Origin: Desarmillaria ectypa | Taxonomy: Eukaryota > Basidiomycota > Agaricomycetes > Agaricales > Physalacriaceae | Direction of reading: 5' to 3' | DNA: 64,000 bases | NCBI GenBank assembly: GCA_030407005.1 | Contig: JAUDYN010000010.1 | Location: 310,001 to 374,000, forward strand | Shown: one piece after another, positions 20,555 to 33,090 of the stretch | How the letters are laid out: the number at the start of each line of letters is the position of its first letter | Position numbering within the stretch: position 1 is the first letter of the stretch | Made by a program: the position numbers and the translations under genes | Notes under the pieces: generated by a model | The model's input: only the letters and a program-made list of their open reading frames with translations | Database searches by the model: none | What the model was told of the DNA's origin: nothing

Positions 20555-22693
20555 TCAGTTCCGCATTGCAAATTGTAACTCCCACACTAACGTGTCCAGT
20601 GCATATTCGCCACCCTCTCTACCAATACCAGATTGCTTGTAGCCTCCAAATGGTATACTAGGTCCCAGTGTACCGTAGCAGTTAACAAAGGCAGTACCAG
20701 CCTCCAACGCATGAGTCACTCGGATAGCTCTACTCGAACTCTCTGAAAATACTGCCGCGGCTAGGCCGTAAGACGAGTCATTCGCCAATTCGATCGCCTC
20801 TTCACTCATTGTCAGTACTTGTTCATATTCGACTCCCATGGTGTGTGCCCACCTTCCTCAGTCTTGAACTTGATTAGCGCAGCCACAGGCCCGAATATCT
20901 CCTCTTGAACTGCCCTCATATTGTTTTCGCCCGTAAAGATGGTCGGCTGGATGAAGAACCCTTCCTTAGCATCCTCGTGTTTCTCTCCACCAACGTGGAA
21001 CTGGGCCCCATCCTCCTTCGCGGAGCGGATATAGCTCAGGACGCGCTATGTCACGGATGAGTTCTCCGCGCACTGATATAGGATATAAGGCGCACATCAA
21101 ATTGTGTCTGTGAGACTTGAGGCCCGTGCTGAGTCTCGGCAGCAAAGGGATCGCCGGTTACCTGTTGTAAACTCTTGGCAACCGCTGTGAACTTTTCGAC
21201 AAACGTATTATAGATGCCTTCTTGGAGGAGGATCCGCGATGAAGCTGCGCATATTTGGCCCGCGTTAAAGCTTTGGATAGCAACGCTCAATTAGCAAAGA
21301 ACAGAGCAGTAGTCAAACGATAGACGTACAAAATACTCGAGGCCGCCCATTTCACAGCCTGTTCGATGTTCGCATCATCAAAGACGATACACGGACTCTT
21401 CCCTCCGAGCTCAAGAGTCACCGCTTTCAAATTCGATTTCGCTGATGCTTCTTGGATCTTTCTTCCTACCAGAGTACTGCCAGTGAAAGCGACCTTGGAA
21501 ATCTGAGGATGCTCGCTGATCGCCTGCCCAACGATATGACCTATCCATCTTTCAGTATTGTTTTATAAGGATGTTCACATAACGATTCGTCTTACCATAG
21601 CCATTGATGACGCTAACAACACCGGGCGGGAATCCGGCCTCAATAATGAAGTCGCAGAGGCGCTGAGCGGTCAATGGTGTTATTTCGGATGGCTCCAAGA
21701 TAGTTAGTATCAGTCTGCGAGCATAGGGGAGAAGATCACCTTCAGAACGACCGTGTTTCCTGTAGCCAGTGCAGGACCAAGTTTCCACCCTACCATGAAC
21801 TGTGTGGTGATCAGCGTAGCTTCAAATCGATGATAAGAAACCAGATTACCAGTGGGAAGTTCCACGGAACAATTTGGCCCTGCGACTGATGTAAGCACAT
21901 GCTTGAAAGGACTAGATGTATCCACGCACAACAACACCGTAAGGTTCATGACGAGTATAACTGAGTTTGTCCTCGGTAGTCTGGTAAGATAAACGCTTAG
22001 CTAGAAAATAGAAAAAGTTGGAACTGAATATCTCACTTCAATCACTTTTCCGTGAATCTTGTCCGCCCATCCTGCAAAGTACCTCAGAACTGCAACTGTG
22101 CCAGTAACATCAACGTTTTTAGCTGCCATGAACGGTTTGCCTGTAGACAGCTCAATGGGCTTTTGCGTTTCAAATCCAAGGAAAGTATGGCACCTACCGA
22201 CATTCAGTGTCTCCAGTGCAGCCAGTTCATCAGCATGCTGTTCTACAAGGTCGGCGAGCTTAGAAAGGAGTCTTCCTCGCTGAGGTCCAGGGCATTTGAG
22301 GCCCCATGAAGTTTTGTAAGCCTGTTTAATGCCAGCGTAAAATCATGCAATCGAACCTGCGTAACAGAATTGTTCACCTCTTTAGCTGCTTTGACTGCAA
22401 TATCGACGTCCTTTTTTGTGCCTCCAGCGACGGATGTAATCGTTTCACCAGTGGCTGAAAGGTCCTTTTGAATACGGTATGAGGCATCATGAGTAAGGTT
22501 CGTCATACCTGGGTTGGTTATGCTGGGAAATAAAGTGCTTCTGTCAGTGCCCCTCATAATAGACAGAAAAGCTGAATAGTCACTCAATAGAGCCGCCTTC
22601 AATGGGGTCGACAAATTTTCCATTGATGAAGAGACCAGTATGGACATTGGTCGTGCCTTTGAAGGTAGGTGTATCAAAATTGTAGGTGAACAT
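20555..22693 (-). CDS. NAD(P)-dependent aldehyde dehydrogenase, 13 exons
   Basis: Oxidises an aldehyde to its acid; probably cytosolic, as no targeting peptide is seen. ATG 22693 opens [13 protein letters not shown]. Introns placed at GT-AG sites give one open frame to TGA 20555. Catalytic and cofactor motifs are present: PWNFPL (near 21860), [18 protein letters not shown], the general base in TLELGGKSP (near 21410), the nucleophile in GQICAAS (near 21250), EEIFGPV and the C-terminal PFGGYKQSG. The frame needs a 14-nt exon at 22509-22522 encoding ITNP. Length near 500 residues is normal. It ends about 0.5 kb from the transposon nest yet shows no decay. The substrate cannot be told from sequence. 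Confidence 0.92.
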
Positions 22694-23324
22694 TTGAGAC
22701 GGTATGGCGTTGGAGAAAGTAGCGGGGAAGAGAACTTAAGCTCTTATAACGTCCGGTTAGTACTCTTTCCGGGACCCTTGCCAAGGTCAAGTCGGGATTC
22801 ATCAACCGATATGGTCATTTTGTGCGCGACACTCTGGGCCGCCTAGAAGAACAATAAGCCGTTGCTGAGGTATTGCTTACAACGTTTACCAAGACGTTAC
22901 TCAGCTAACGCCGACTCCCGAGAGAATCTAGGAGAAGTTGAAATTTTTTGAAATGCCTAGTTTACCGTCACATGCTTACAGGTCCGGACTCCTCCGAATG
23001 GTCCGAAAGTTAGCGAACTTGTCCTCCCTGTCTTCCTGCTCATCCCTGTGAGAATCGCGAGGTTGAGATCAAAAGAAGTGGCAAAGGTTGGTCACATCTG
23101 TAGCAAATGGGATATGGGGACTAACAACAAAATATGCAGGCTTATAAGAAAAACTTCTCCGTGAACTGAATGAACGCGTAAGCGTATTCGTATGGGAACT
23201 CAAACGGCGACTGACTGTCAATGACACGAGAAGCTCTAATCTCGCACTACCTATGACGTCTCGTTTACTCCCAGTCAGTGGCTAATTTTTTGCTTTAGAG
23301 AAAGAGAAAGTCGAATCCCCAAAA
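22694..23324. other. Upstream region of the aldehyde dehydrogenase gene
   Basis: No gene or repeat recognised. It presumably holds the promoter of the minus-strand aldehyde dehydrogenase, and possibly that of the plus-strand ORF at 23325. No TATA box stood out. Confidence 0.4.
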
Positions 23325-23852
23325 ATGAATACGGCTGCTGATAAGCGTAAAACCAAGCGACAGATGAAGTCCAAGGAAGATCAAGGGCCTTCTACGCTGA
23401 ATTACAGCCCGGCGCGGTACATCGAACACTTGTTGACGCGGCGTTTACGTTTAGATGCCATACCTTCGATCGCTCAAAGCCTTTGCTTGAAAACCCCCAG
23501 CTTGGTTTTCTGGACCTTGCACACAATCCTAGACTATATTCAAGCTGGTCAAGCGTCGTGGCTATACCGGACGACTAGTCCCAACTCTTGTGTCCGTCGA
23601 AATGCTGCAGTACGTTGTCTTGGTAATACAGGTTATCTGTCGATTCCGAACCGCTTGACTTCTCCCACGCACGACTTCGGTCGCCGGTGGAAAAAGCGGT
23701 ATGTCATGTATGCTGACTCTGGACGAGAAACAGAATCCTTGCAAATCAGAATCCCACGCCCGTATCGCAGCAGAATGATTATGCGGCGTACCCTTCAGGC
23801 CATCGGACATCTGAGCATACCAATTATTAATCTTAAGGCATTTAATCCTTAA
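23325..23852 (+). CDS. Hypothetical 175-residue ORF
   Basis: ATG 23325 to a TAA at 23850. The first 20 residues are rich in Lys and Arg (KRKTKRQMKSK), and the rest is basic with several RR pairs and no clear hydrophobic segment. I recognise no domain. A shorter minus-strand ORF (23562-23891) overlaps it, so the coding strand is uncertain. No introns were needed, which is unusual here and lowers confidence. Confidence 0.3.
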   Translation: MNTAADKRKTKRQMKSKEDQGPSTLNYSPARYIEHLLTRRLRLDAIPSIAQSLCLKTPSLVFWTLHTILDYIQAGQASWLYRTTSPNSCVRRNAAVRCLGNTGYLSIPNRLTSPTHDFGRRWKKRYVMYADSGRETESLQIRIPRPYRSRMIMRRTLQAIGHLSIPIINLKAFNP

Positions 23853-23898
23853 TAACAAGAACACGCCTCGGTATGTACTCCTTATAGTCATTAGCCGG

Positions 23899-25312
23899 TC
23901 AAACTGATGCGTTTACAAGAGTCTCAACCATGCCTACGCACACGCCGCTGTGATCGTCCTGTTTAACGAGAACCTCGTACTCTAGAGCGGTTTCCCTGTC
24001 AGTAAACCAGTGCCAGGAGAATATCTCATCAAGCTGGAGTACTTGGGGTGCTATAGACGGAGCTAAATATATTTCTGGCATAACTCGCCAGAACGCTGGC
24101 GTCGGTAGGCTCCTTAGCTCAAAATGTATCCTGTCGTCGACTCTCGTCCTACGACAAGGTTGTTTTTGTGGATAATTTCATGACCGGCGTGGTATTGGCG
24201 TGAGAGAACAAGACAGCGGGGCTGTATCACTTGGTTTGGGAGAGAATGGATAGCTGGTGATAGTCGCGGGACAACGGCTACGAATAAGTAGTACGGACAA
24301 AAGTACGATAAACCGGCTGCACATGGTCGCGGAGGGACCGGCTCACCGTCGATGACTCCATGCTAATTGTGTACCGTCCTGATAGGCCGTTCAATAATGG
24401 AGAAGGAACATCCTCGGATACACAAGAGCTGGGAAAGGTGAGTAGTACAAGTTGGCATCCCAACCGAAATTTGACATAGGACGTTGCAGGGTAGTACTCT
24501 GACCACAAAGAAACAACGACACCACTACTGCAGAATTCTTTTCGTGTTTTTGAAAGTGGCAGATAATGGAATCCATGACAGATGCAGTAGTGACTCAGCA
24601 ACTCCGACGACTGCCGTTGTAATGTTGCCAATGCCGCTACAAACTGTCAATCGTACGCTCCATGCATGGCAAGAGAAGTGCAAGTATCGCTGATGAATAC
24701 AGGAGCTTTCTAGCTCACACCATTTCCAGAGACCTGGCATTCACTCACGCTATTGTCAGCGGTCCTACACGGGCATCCTTGGACGGGCGGTGCTCATTCT
24801 CCGATTCTCGTCATGACGCCCTCGCAATTGATGTATGCATATGGTGTCGGATCTAAGGTGGCTTGGAACCATCGACTCTCAAGGGAATTCTCAATGCGAT
24901 TTTGGACTTTGACGGAAGGAACCAGATTCCCAATTGCGATTTTTTGGACTGCGAGTTGCGAAGCAACCCCTCTTTTCTCTACCGTCACCATACTGGACAA
25001 AGCGCTCACGAAATCAGTACAAACCAGCACTCGCCCTCGACGATGATCTCCACTTTGGAACTGCAATTCGCCCTTCATCGCGTCACTGAGAATATCTACC
25101 AAAAGCAAGTCATGGAAGGAGAGCGAAAGACTGAGGTTTTCAAGATGAAGACGAAGAAAAGCTGGGTCCCTAGACGGATAGGGAAGTTTGGTAAGAAATT
25201 GCGTCGTTTTCCATGCACCCGAGTTCTCACCTTCCTGGGAAGCTGCCCGCCACTGCCAAGGGGAGGAAGAAACGACGCTCATGTCCTTCAAAGCATCCGT
25301 CTTTGAGGACAT
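23899..25312 (-). CDS. Hypothetical multi-exon gene, minus strand
   Basis: ATG 25312 starts a 172-codon open frame (to 24794) with a hydrophobic-amphipathic centre (SLSLSFHDLLLVDILSDAM) and no motif I know. Further open pieces on the same strand (24741-24525, and a 60-residue 3' piece ending at TGA 23899 that starts within ELRSLPTPAFW) could be later exons, but I could not splice them with confidence. An overlapping 147-codon plus-strand frame (24863-25306) is probably a shadow. Function unknown. Confidence 0.3.
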
Positions 25313-26157
25313 CCGAGGCAGAACTCTTTTCGCCGAGGCCCGTCGCAGATATGGATGGAGCCAGAAAGCCTGGTAGCACGTCAGTCCTTATTGCCGGAGC
25401 GTTTCTCTTATCTCCTTCAGTTAGTTTCCCTACCTCAATCATCCAGCTATTTCTATTACATCATATTGTGCGTTCTCGCCTATTCCGTCCATTCTCTGGC
25501 CTGACAATATACAAATGTTTTGTATGTTGAATGTCGGGAATTGAACATCAAGTGCCAATAGTATCAAGTGCCCATTGTGAGCTCCCACTGCCGCCGCCGC
25601 AATCATCACGTTCAGCAACTGTAATCGAGAAAAACTTTAAAGGTCCCGATCCCGGCACCGTAGGGATCTCTCGACGCCTAATGCATATCTCGGCTCGGGC
25701 AGATAGAATGCCCGAGTATGTCCTTTGAAATGTACAGAGGGTAGACGGTATATCGACAATTGAGCGTAAATTTGTCATCCTGGTTTGGTGTTGGTATGTG
25801 AGTTAGAAGACACTTGCATAGCCACATCATTTTAACTCTTCATTGTTTCGCTTAGTACATTTTAATACCAATCTTACATAATCAATCGTCAAACGCAAGA
25901 ATCTGCTTGTCTAGCACACTTGAGCGACCGCAACAAAAAGTAAAAGTCCAAGAGCTGAGCACTTGGCCTGTGAGTATACTAGCTTTCGTGGGTGCGGTGT
26001 AGGTATTTCGACTGAGAACGACGTCCTCGTTTCAATGATCGACTCATTCGGCTCCTATGTCCTGCTTGCAGTGGACCACGTCGTGTAGTATGACAATGAT
26101 GAATTTGGCTAGTGACGGAACAAGTCGAGTATACCACAGTGAGTTCTAGGGAGAAGA
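25313..26157. other. No recognisable gene
   Basis: Only short overlapping open frames on both strands (for example 25548-25778 minus). I see no domain, repeat or RNA gene. Confidence 0.4.
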
Positions 26158-26709
26158 TTGTCCTCGAATTGCTTCTGTAGCTGTGGCAGAATACTCGCAG
26201 CTCAAGGAATATTTTGCGTAGAACCTAAACTGATCGAAGGCGCTCCCGAATATTTTAACAAACATTATCATCAAGTCCTGGACAGTTGCCGGCAAGCTCA
26301 AGAGGAACTATTACGTGCCATCGAAGTGAATCTAACGAAGATGGAGCCACTACCCCTTATAGAACTACACGAACTTGAACTCTTCCTCTGGTTCATAAAG
26401 CGTATCCCCGGGTGTTGGTCTAATCGGATCGACCTTCTCGACGACATCCAAGCTATCATTTACTCGCTCCGTAGCTCATTGCAAGTAGTCATGGACTGCC
26501 TCGATTATGTCAAGCAGTATGCATGTCATGTCCATGCCCGTTTCCTTAACATGGATTGGGTGGACCACCACCGAGGCCGCTCAGATTTTCATGGGTGCTT
26601 GCATGGGACTAGGGTGTCAGTATTAGAAGCTGCTTTCATTTTGCATGTGCATCGCTGGTTGCCGGGGTACTGTCCTACGTATGATTTCCTGGCCTTATTA
26701 TATACTTAG
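26158..26709 (+). CDS. Hypothetical ORF or internal exon, ~180 residues
   Basis: A single open frame with a helical Leu/Glu-rich centre (EELLRAIEVNLTKMEPLPL; LHELELFLWFIKRI) and a His-rich C-terminal part, ending at TAG 26707. No ATG opens it: the first codons are TTG at 26158, preceded by a possible acceptor GTTCTAG at 26149, so it may be an internal or last exon of a gene whose start I cannot find. Not recognised as any family. Confidence 0.35.
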   Translation: MSSNCFCSCGRILAAQGIFCVEPKLIEGAPEYFNKHYHQVLDSCRQAQEELLRAIEVNLTKMEPLPLIELHELELFLWFIKRIPGCWSNRIDLLDDIQAIIYSLRSSLQVVMDCLDYVKQYACHVHARFLNMDWVDHHRGRSDFHGCLHGTRVSVLEAAFILHVHRWLPGYCPTYDFLALLYT

Positions 26710-29678
26710 CCAACTCATTTGTTTTGTAAGTCTCGTTACTGACAGCCAAACAAAGGTATGCGAATCTCAAATATAGGCAAATGTCGCTGTATCATTATAC
26801 GATTTAAGGAAACTGGAACACCCTCTTCAGACCTCGATTTGAGAATAAATTTTTCTTCCTTCTAGCGTCTTTGTAATTTAGGAATGGTTTGATGATGAGC
26901 TTACCCACGGAGGTGGAAGAGTCCCTTTCACTTTGGCTTTGTTTGCTTCCGGGTTGCATCTTTGATGCCCGCGTCAAGAGGTGCTCAGGACGCAGCCGAG
27001 ATGGGGCAGTCCCCATCCAAGGACACGACCAAAGCAAAAAAGGCGAAGGCAAAAATGTCTTATGGACGTTTACAACACGACCCGGCCACCCATATACAGT
27101 GATAGGTCAGTCTGCTGCTATTTTCATTACCACCCACAATACCGAATCAGCAAACAAAGCAGAGGCCAGTGCATTCTAGCTGGTAAAAAAAAAGACACTT
27201 TAAAAGGTTTTGCTTTAGCAAGGCCTTTCTTAGTCCTGAAAAGGCCGTCAGTAAAGCGGTAAGAAAAACTCATCCCCCTATGGAACAATAGAATCAAGGT
27301 ACCTCTTCGTTTTACAGCACTCAAGTCGAGGGCGTAAAAACTGAAACTGAAATCTAAACCTTTTAATGACCCTTTTAAGCTACCCAAAATGCACCAGCCT
27401 CTGCAGTGAAAGTATGCTCTTCTTCGAAGAATTTTTTTTCCAGGCCAAGCATCATGAAGGCAGAGTGTTGCCCGTACACCGTTCTAGCACCCTCCCAATC
27501 CCAGAGGACAATCAATGCGTGCTTTCCAATTGGGCTACTCTTTCAAGCCTCCCCATACGCAGGACGTTCAATCCCTTGATCTTCTCGTCGTCCCTTAACA
27601 CTGTCCCACATAATGATTAACATTGCTAGTCTCTGCGAAGATAAAGTCCTTCAGCATTTGCACATCCCCGTAGACGCGTCAATGGAAAGGGTGTATCGGA
27701 TTTCCCTCAATCAGACACCGTTTCGTTTTTGCGGACCATCCAAATCGTACCTCCAAGTCGCGCCACACCAGACGTCTCCTTGTTGTCGATGTGTCCATCC
27801 TCCTCTCTGACCTCGTTCGGCTTACCCTCCATCCGTTGCCGATGGAGTGGCGTAGGACGTGATGATGAAAGTTATGGAACTAGGGCAGAAGAAGAGGGAA
27901 CGGTTAACTGGTGCCGTGTGGGCGAAAGGTTACCGGGGTAATTTCTAGGAGAGGCGAAGGGACGCATTCTCATCCTTGCTGTTCACCGACTCGGTGGAAG
28001 TGGTGGCTTGTTCTGTCCCACCGTCCATTACTATGTCAATAAGCACGAATTGCTTTTCAAGAGAACCTCTTCGTCGAAGCTATCGGCGGTACAAGACTGC
28101 GACCAGTCTGACTTTGCCGAAACAGTATTGGACTTGGCACTGGGCGTGTCCTCTTCGCTTGCTGCTTGAGACCGATGGATAAGCCCTTCTTTTTCTTTCA
28201 TTACTAGTTGCCGGTCTGAAATGGCACAATATCAGGCTGCACTGTTCTTTACATCGAGAAATTATCAGTTCTCCATGGCAACCAAGCTCTTCACCACCGC
28301 TTCCCCATTGTGTTACGCTTATCCGTCATTACGTCACTCTGGCAAAGGCTTGGCTTTCGACTCCTCTGTCTTCTCGTCGCCCTTCCACTCATTATCGAGG
28401 ATCGTTAAGAGGAAAGGGAGGCTCATATCACAAAGAAGACCTGCGATGCCATCTACTCTCCTAAAATTGCTTCCGCCCATTGTAATGGATATATTCATCT
28501 CTATGCATGCGTCGTGGAGCCTTTCGTGGATAGAGGGGATACAGGAGCTTCCGGGAAGGGAAGATACGGTGGAGGATATTGCGAAGGGTGATTGTAAGGG
28601 CGGCGGCGAGGCACAATCTCGGGTCGTTAACAGAATTAAAAGCGGGTCAACGACGATAATGAAGATGCAGTAGAAACATCTTTTTCTGCATTATTCATAT
28701 TCCCGCTCATATCTCGACTATGCGTCGTCACGAATATCTGCCGCGCTAGCCCGACGAAAATTCTTACGCTGTCTGACGACTGAATCGATCACTAAACTTT
28801 TGCCGAGCCAATGTTTATCTCTAGCCCTTTGACGTTCAGCGGGCGCCATAAAACTAGCAAAAATATCCATCTAATGCACTGTCATCGTCTTGTTATCATT
28901 AGCTCGTTGGTCTACCATAATATCCCTCCTCTTACTCTTTTCCCGTGATTTCTGGAACCACAGCGGTGTCCGCGTTCTACCTTATAAAATCTAACCCCGG
29001 TTAGCCCACAGCCGTCTCATGTTCATCTCCGACAACATCTGTTTACCACCGTCTCTTACATGGTTGCTCGTATACTGGCACCCCCAATCACTCCCATATA
29101 GTGCGCGGTCGAGCTTCTACGCCTGATCCACGATCAAATGTCGCTGTTGCGCACCCTCACCATTTTGTGTGAGAGGCATTCCAGTTGTGAGTGATCGAGG
29201 TCCTGGCTGGGATGCTCATGGCATGCAGCAACCGTTCGTGGTGGTAGAGACCGAAGAACAAGGTGTTATTCATATTGATTGCTCTCTTAGTCCAATAACG
29301 AAAGCAGAACCTCGGTGGATTTGGAGCCCACGGACTTTAGGCGCAGCGGAGGGAAGGCGACTCTACAATGAGAGCAGAGGATGATGTTACCGTTCGAATA
29401 GTCATTTTGACACGATACAGGGCCTCGGTATACCATGATGGGAAGGCCTGAGGACCAGCGTCTTGGAGACTTTCCGGTGAGAGAGCGCGCTAGGGCCTCC
29501 ATATGTCTCAAGTGCCGATATTTTCTCCGCCCATCGAAAATTTTTGGACCCTTGCCGCAGCGAACTGAGCTGAAAATTGATGTTTCAAATATCCAGAAAC
29601 TCTAATTTCTCTTTTTTTTTGCCCTACAGCGATCCCATAAATTGGACGGTGGAAATTTTATTGCTTTCTCTGTCTACC
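26710..29678. other. Unassigned region with short ORFs
   Basis: The longest frame is 28221-28673 plus (150 codons), followed by 26889-27179 and 26981-27262. None shows a recognisable domain, and many are compositionally plain. The CpG-rich base composition resembles host DNA rather than the transposon nest. A stretch at 29169-29384 encodes an acidic piece ending in RRLYNESRG that could be part of a real exon. I assign no gene. Confidence 0.35.
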
Positions 29679-31164
29679 ATGCTGTGCTGGTACCTCTTCA
29701 CATTCGCGTCACTGGTCTGTATTTCCCTCGCTCAGCAACACAACGCTGAGCCGATTGTCAATGGGACGGCTGATGACGGTTGGCAATCGTTTCCAGACGT
29801 TATTGATGCTACAGCATATCCTGACTGGGTCGTAGATGAGGACACTGGAGGATATCTGGTATGTTTTTTTTTCTTGCTCTTGCTTCACTTTTTTTTAGCA
29901 ACATACTAGCCTATATACCAAACGGCCGGCCTGAACAAGATAGAAGTCACAAGAGCAATCATTGTTTTAAATGGCAAGGTGCGATAAGAGTGTCTTTATT
30001 CTCTGACTATTAGTCCCTGACATCGTGAAAAGAACAGAACGTGTTGGTCCGGTGAGTATTGTGTAACAGTCCATGCCGCCCCACGTCAACATCATTGCTC
30101 CCAACTAGACTGGACTGCAATGAACAACGCACTTCATAATGCCACCTATGATGATCCCACTATCCAACGCGACCACATATCCATCATGGCCCCATGCTTC
30201 TTCACAGAGGCTGACTTGGAGGCGGGCGCGGCACAGGACGGCCAGCTCATATGGGATAACACGACTTGGATCAGCGGGCATTGCAACGTCGCCGATCATC
30301 CATCAAACTTTAGTACATACGATGTCCTCGATGCGCTTGTGGCGTATTATATGAATACAACCGTCTACCCGAATTTACAGGTACGCCTCTATCTCCGACG
30401 TATGATTGCCCTGTTGCTGATAATCATGTTCAGGTTGTTGTCGTCGCAGGCCACTCGGCTGGCGGCCAAATGACCCAGCGCTACGTGGCTCTTAGGCTGT
30501 CAACTAAGGATGATAGCCGGCTGCATTTCTGGATCGGTAAGTCCCTCCAAAGAGCGACAAGAAAACTAATCTTAAAACCGTAAAGCCAACCCCGGATCCT
30601 TATGCTGGCTAACCGAGGACCGTCCATTTCCCGACGATAACTGTAGTGGCGTTGACGATTTCAAATATGGGCTGGAGTCGAACTTCCCCGCCTACGCAAC
30701 TGCGAATGCTCGTGTTCTTGAAAGGGAAGGTATCGTTGAGAGATACAATGGGCGCACGATTAGTTACGCCTGGGGACTCGTGAGTGATGTTATTTGTCGC
30801 GGGGCAGCTTTTCTACTACTTCTTGCAGGAGGACCACGGTGACGGCGATCCTCGATGTCAAGCAAAAGTCAGTTACTTAATGTCCATTTTCTGTTCTCCA
30901 TTTCTCACATGTCGCAGACTCAGGGAAATACGCATCTAGAAAGGGGACAGTATTTTGTGTCGATGCTGGAGGATATGGGAGGCATACCTCATTGCACCAC
31001 CGTCAATTGGGTACCCGGTATTGGCCATGATACTGAGGGAATGATGGCAAGCGATGCCGGAATTGATAAAGTGAGGATATTAACGTACAGCTGGGAGATC
31101 ATTCCCGTTGCTAATTGTTCCGGCATAGTTATTCCGATATATGGGGAACGAGAATTGTGCTTAG
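29679..31164 (+). CDS. Secreted alpha/beta-hydrolase
   Basis: ATG 29679 opens a signal peptide (MLCWYLFTFASLVCISLAQQ). Exons separated by GT-AG introns encode a serine-hydrolase fold: IIVLNGK (first strand/oxyanion region), HISIMAPCFF, the nucleophile elbow VVVAGHSAGGQ (Ser codon 30455), a probable acid in WGLEDHGDGDP, and the catalytic His in WVPGIGHDT. A last intron from 31074 gives an end LFRYMGNENCA and stop TAG 31162. It probably acts on an ester or small polymer outside the cell; the substrate is unknown. The stretch 29980-30050 could not be spliced into a continuous frame, so either a tiny exon was missed or the gene is damaged there. A 1498-bp part is duplicated at 12605-14102. Confidence 0.75.
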
Positions 31165-31952
31165 CGGGGGCATTCCATTCGACTCAACCTTGGAGCGTCA
31201 CCAGCAAGTGCCTTCATGACATTCCACCAACGTCAGAATGGCCGTGTCTAATTTTTTGAAAGTAGCTATACAAACTCGTCTAATTTTGTAGTCTTCTACT
31301 CTTCGTATGCGACTGTGTCGATACCATCTATTTCTAGGTAGTCCATCATTCCAGAAATAACGCAAAAGCACACTTCTGAACGCCGTCGAAAACTCCTCAG
31401 GTTCAATCCGCGTTTTGACTCCGTCTTTAACATCTGGAGCTTAAGGCAGATCCTTCCATTCCTTGAAACATTTGCCTTGGGATCTCGGAGCTCCCACTAA
31501 TCCTGAAGCAATGCTAGATGGCTGCCATCTCATTAACATTCATCGATCAGACTGCTCTCTGCCAGCACTCGATCTTCATGGAATCAGTCTCGGCAATGAA
31601 ATGATTGCACTCCTTAGATGCACACCGAAGATCACCCAACTTCAAGACTTCTGTGGTACACGCTGGCGAATGTAGATGTTTCGTCTCGAAGGAGAGCCGA
31701 CGAGCCTGATTCACTCGATCTGAAAGCCAAACGAAGAGGCTCCCTGTCTTGGTTTATATCTGCGACCTCTCAACGGTATTGATTCATTTTGAGGCTTCTT
31801 GAGACACCTTACCTCAGAGTTCTTAGACGCGGTTATAGAATAATATAACGAGTGCTATAGACACTTGCTCGCTAGATGGGAATTTATATTAAGACGGATA
31901 TGTCCAGGTATACGATACAACATTAGGCCAAAGAATAGATACGACCGGTTGT
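31165..31952 (+). pseudogene. Leucine-rich-repeat / F-box tail fragment
   Basis: Open frame 31463-31675 reads as part of a leucine-rich repeat (SLPALDLHGISLGNEMIALL, then RCTPKITQLQDF), typical of the C-terminal region of agaricomycete F-box/LRR proteins, but no F-box or start is attached. The first part of this stretch (to 31546) is included in the copy at 12605-14102. The rest to 31952 holds no gene that I can see. Confidence 0.4.
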
Positions 31953-33090
31953 ATGCTCGTAAACCTGCAGATTCGAATATGTACAAGGTCCATTGTAGAT
32001 GCCGCAGCAGGTCGTATCGAGATTGTGAGGACAGCTTCAAGCTCAACATCGTCATTAGCGTCGCTAGTCAGTCTGACACTTTCAAGGCAATACCCCTTGC
32101 AGAATAATAATGACAGACCTCCCGTGTCTCCTCGAGGACCATCGACGGCCGCCAAAATCGATATGACGCCCATGAGAGGCAGAAGCAAAGAGGGCATTGG
32201 AACTCCGCCCAAATTGGCTCTTGACATCGACCAACACAACGACAGGCAGGTATTTCGTGCTTATTCTCATACTACCACAACCTATCTCACATAATGCCAG
32301 CCTTCCATCAACATGAACGGCGACTCGTATCCGGCCATTTTCCTTTCAGCAGCTATCTCTCGAATGGATCCTGGAGGCACGAATTCGTCATCTTTTCAGT
32401 TCAAAGTCGCGTCTAACGCGTCACAGATATTCGCTTGGTGCACGCCATTGGATCTCGTCATCCTTCGAAGTGTATGTAGGAACATCAAGACGATATTGGA
32501 TCAGCACGGGCACCGCTGTCGGATTCGTGCAAGGAATAACCTTCTTCGCCTGCCTGCTGTACCGTCTTTCCCGAGCAGTAAATTCAGCGAACAGCCTTTA
32601 TCAACTATTTCTTCAACTCTGGATGCAATAAGTGCATTGTCAGTTAACGTCCTATCTCATCAATTTGAAATCTCAGGGCCTACAAGAGCTGCGGTCGTTC
32701 CGTCCAAAATGCATTCCCCAACCTGACATACATGATATACCCATTCATAGACATGAGCTACATTCAGATTCACTGACCGAAATTGAATGTAGATCTAGAC
32801 GGGTTGCTACAAACATTTTACGTCGTACGTCATTCATGCACAATTATCCCCCTCTTCCTCGCCATCTTGCCTTTCAGCATTCAACAAGGATACTTGTTTT
32901 CATATGATCCACAAGAGTGGTCCTGCCGCAAGTACGAGCCCATTCTAAGATTGCTATATTGCGACCCGTTCCAGACGAAGCTGTATCTAGTGAAGCAAGC
33001 AAAGAAGGAGTTTGTCTGGTATGAACACTTCAGGACCTTGAGGAACGAGGATATGTTCCTTGAGGTGCCAACCCTGACATCATTTTAGCC
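31953..33090 (+). pseudogene. F-box-like protein gene, probably decayed
   Basis: A first exon (about 31953-32247) joins by a GT-AG intron (to 32300) to a second, giving ...DNDRQ-PSINMNGD. The second encodes an F-box-like region: QIFAWCTPLDLVILRSVCR followed by LPAVPSFPS, the spacing seen in agaricomycete F-box proteins that act as substrate adaptors for SCF ubiquitin ligases. Downstream a Cys pair (GCNKC) and a later piece (KLYLVKQAKKEFVWYEHF, to 33088) fit the same family but lie in different frames with no clean splice sites, so the gene is probably broken or has unusual introns. Confidence 0.45.

Noticed and set aside
21840..21950. Apparent decay of the aldehyde dehydrogenase at the Rossmann fold (frame reading SVELPTG)
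   Set aside because: Correct placement of two introns restores PWNFPL and an intact frame, so the gene is not broken there.
24863..25306. 147-codon plus-strand ORF
   Set aside because: It overlaps a longer minus-strand frame that has a proper ATG; treated as a shadow.
27613..28182. Several overlapping plus-strand ORFs of 65-70 codons
   Set aside because: No shared frame, no domains and no splice pattern linking them; likely chance frames.
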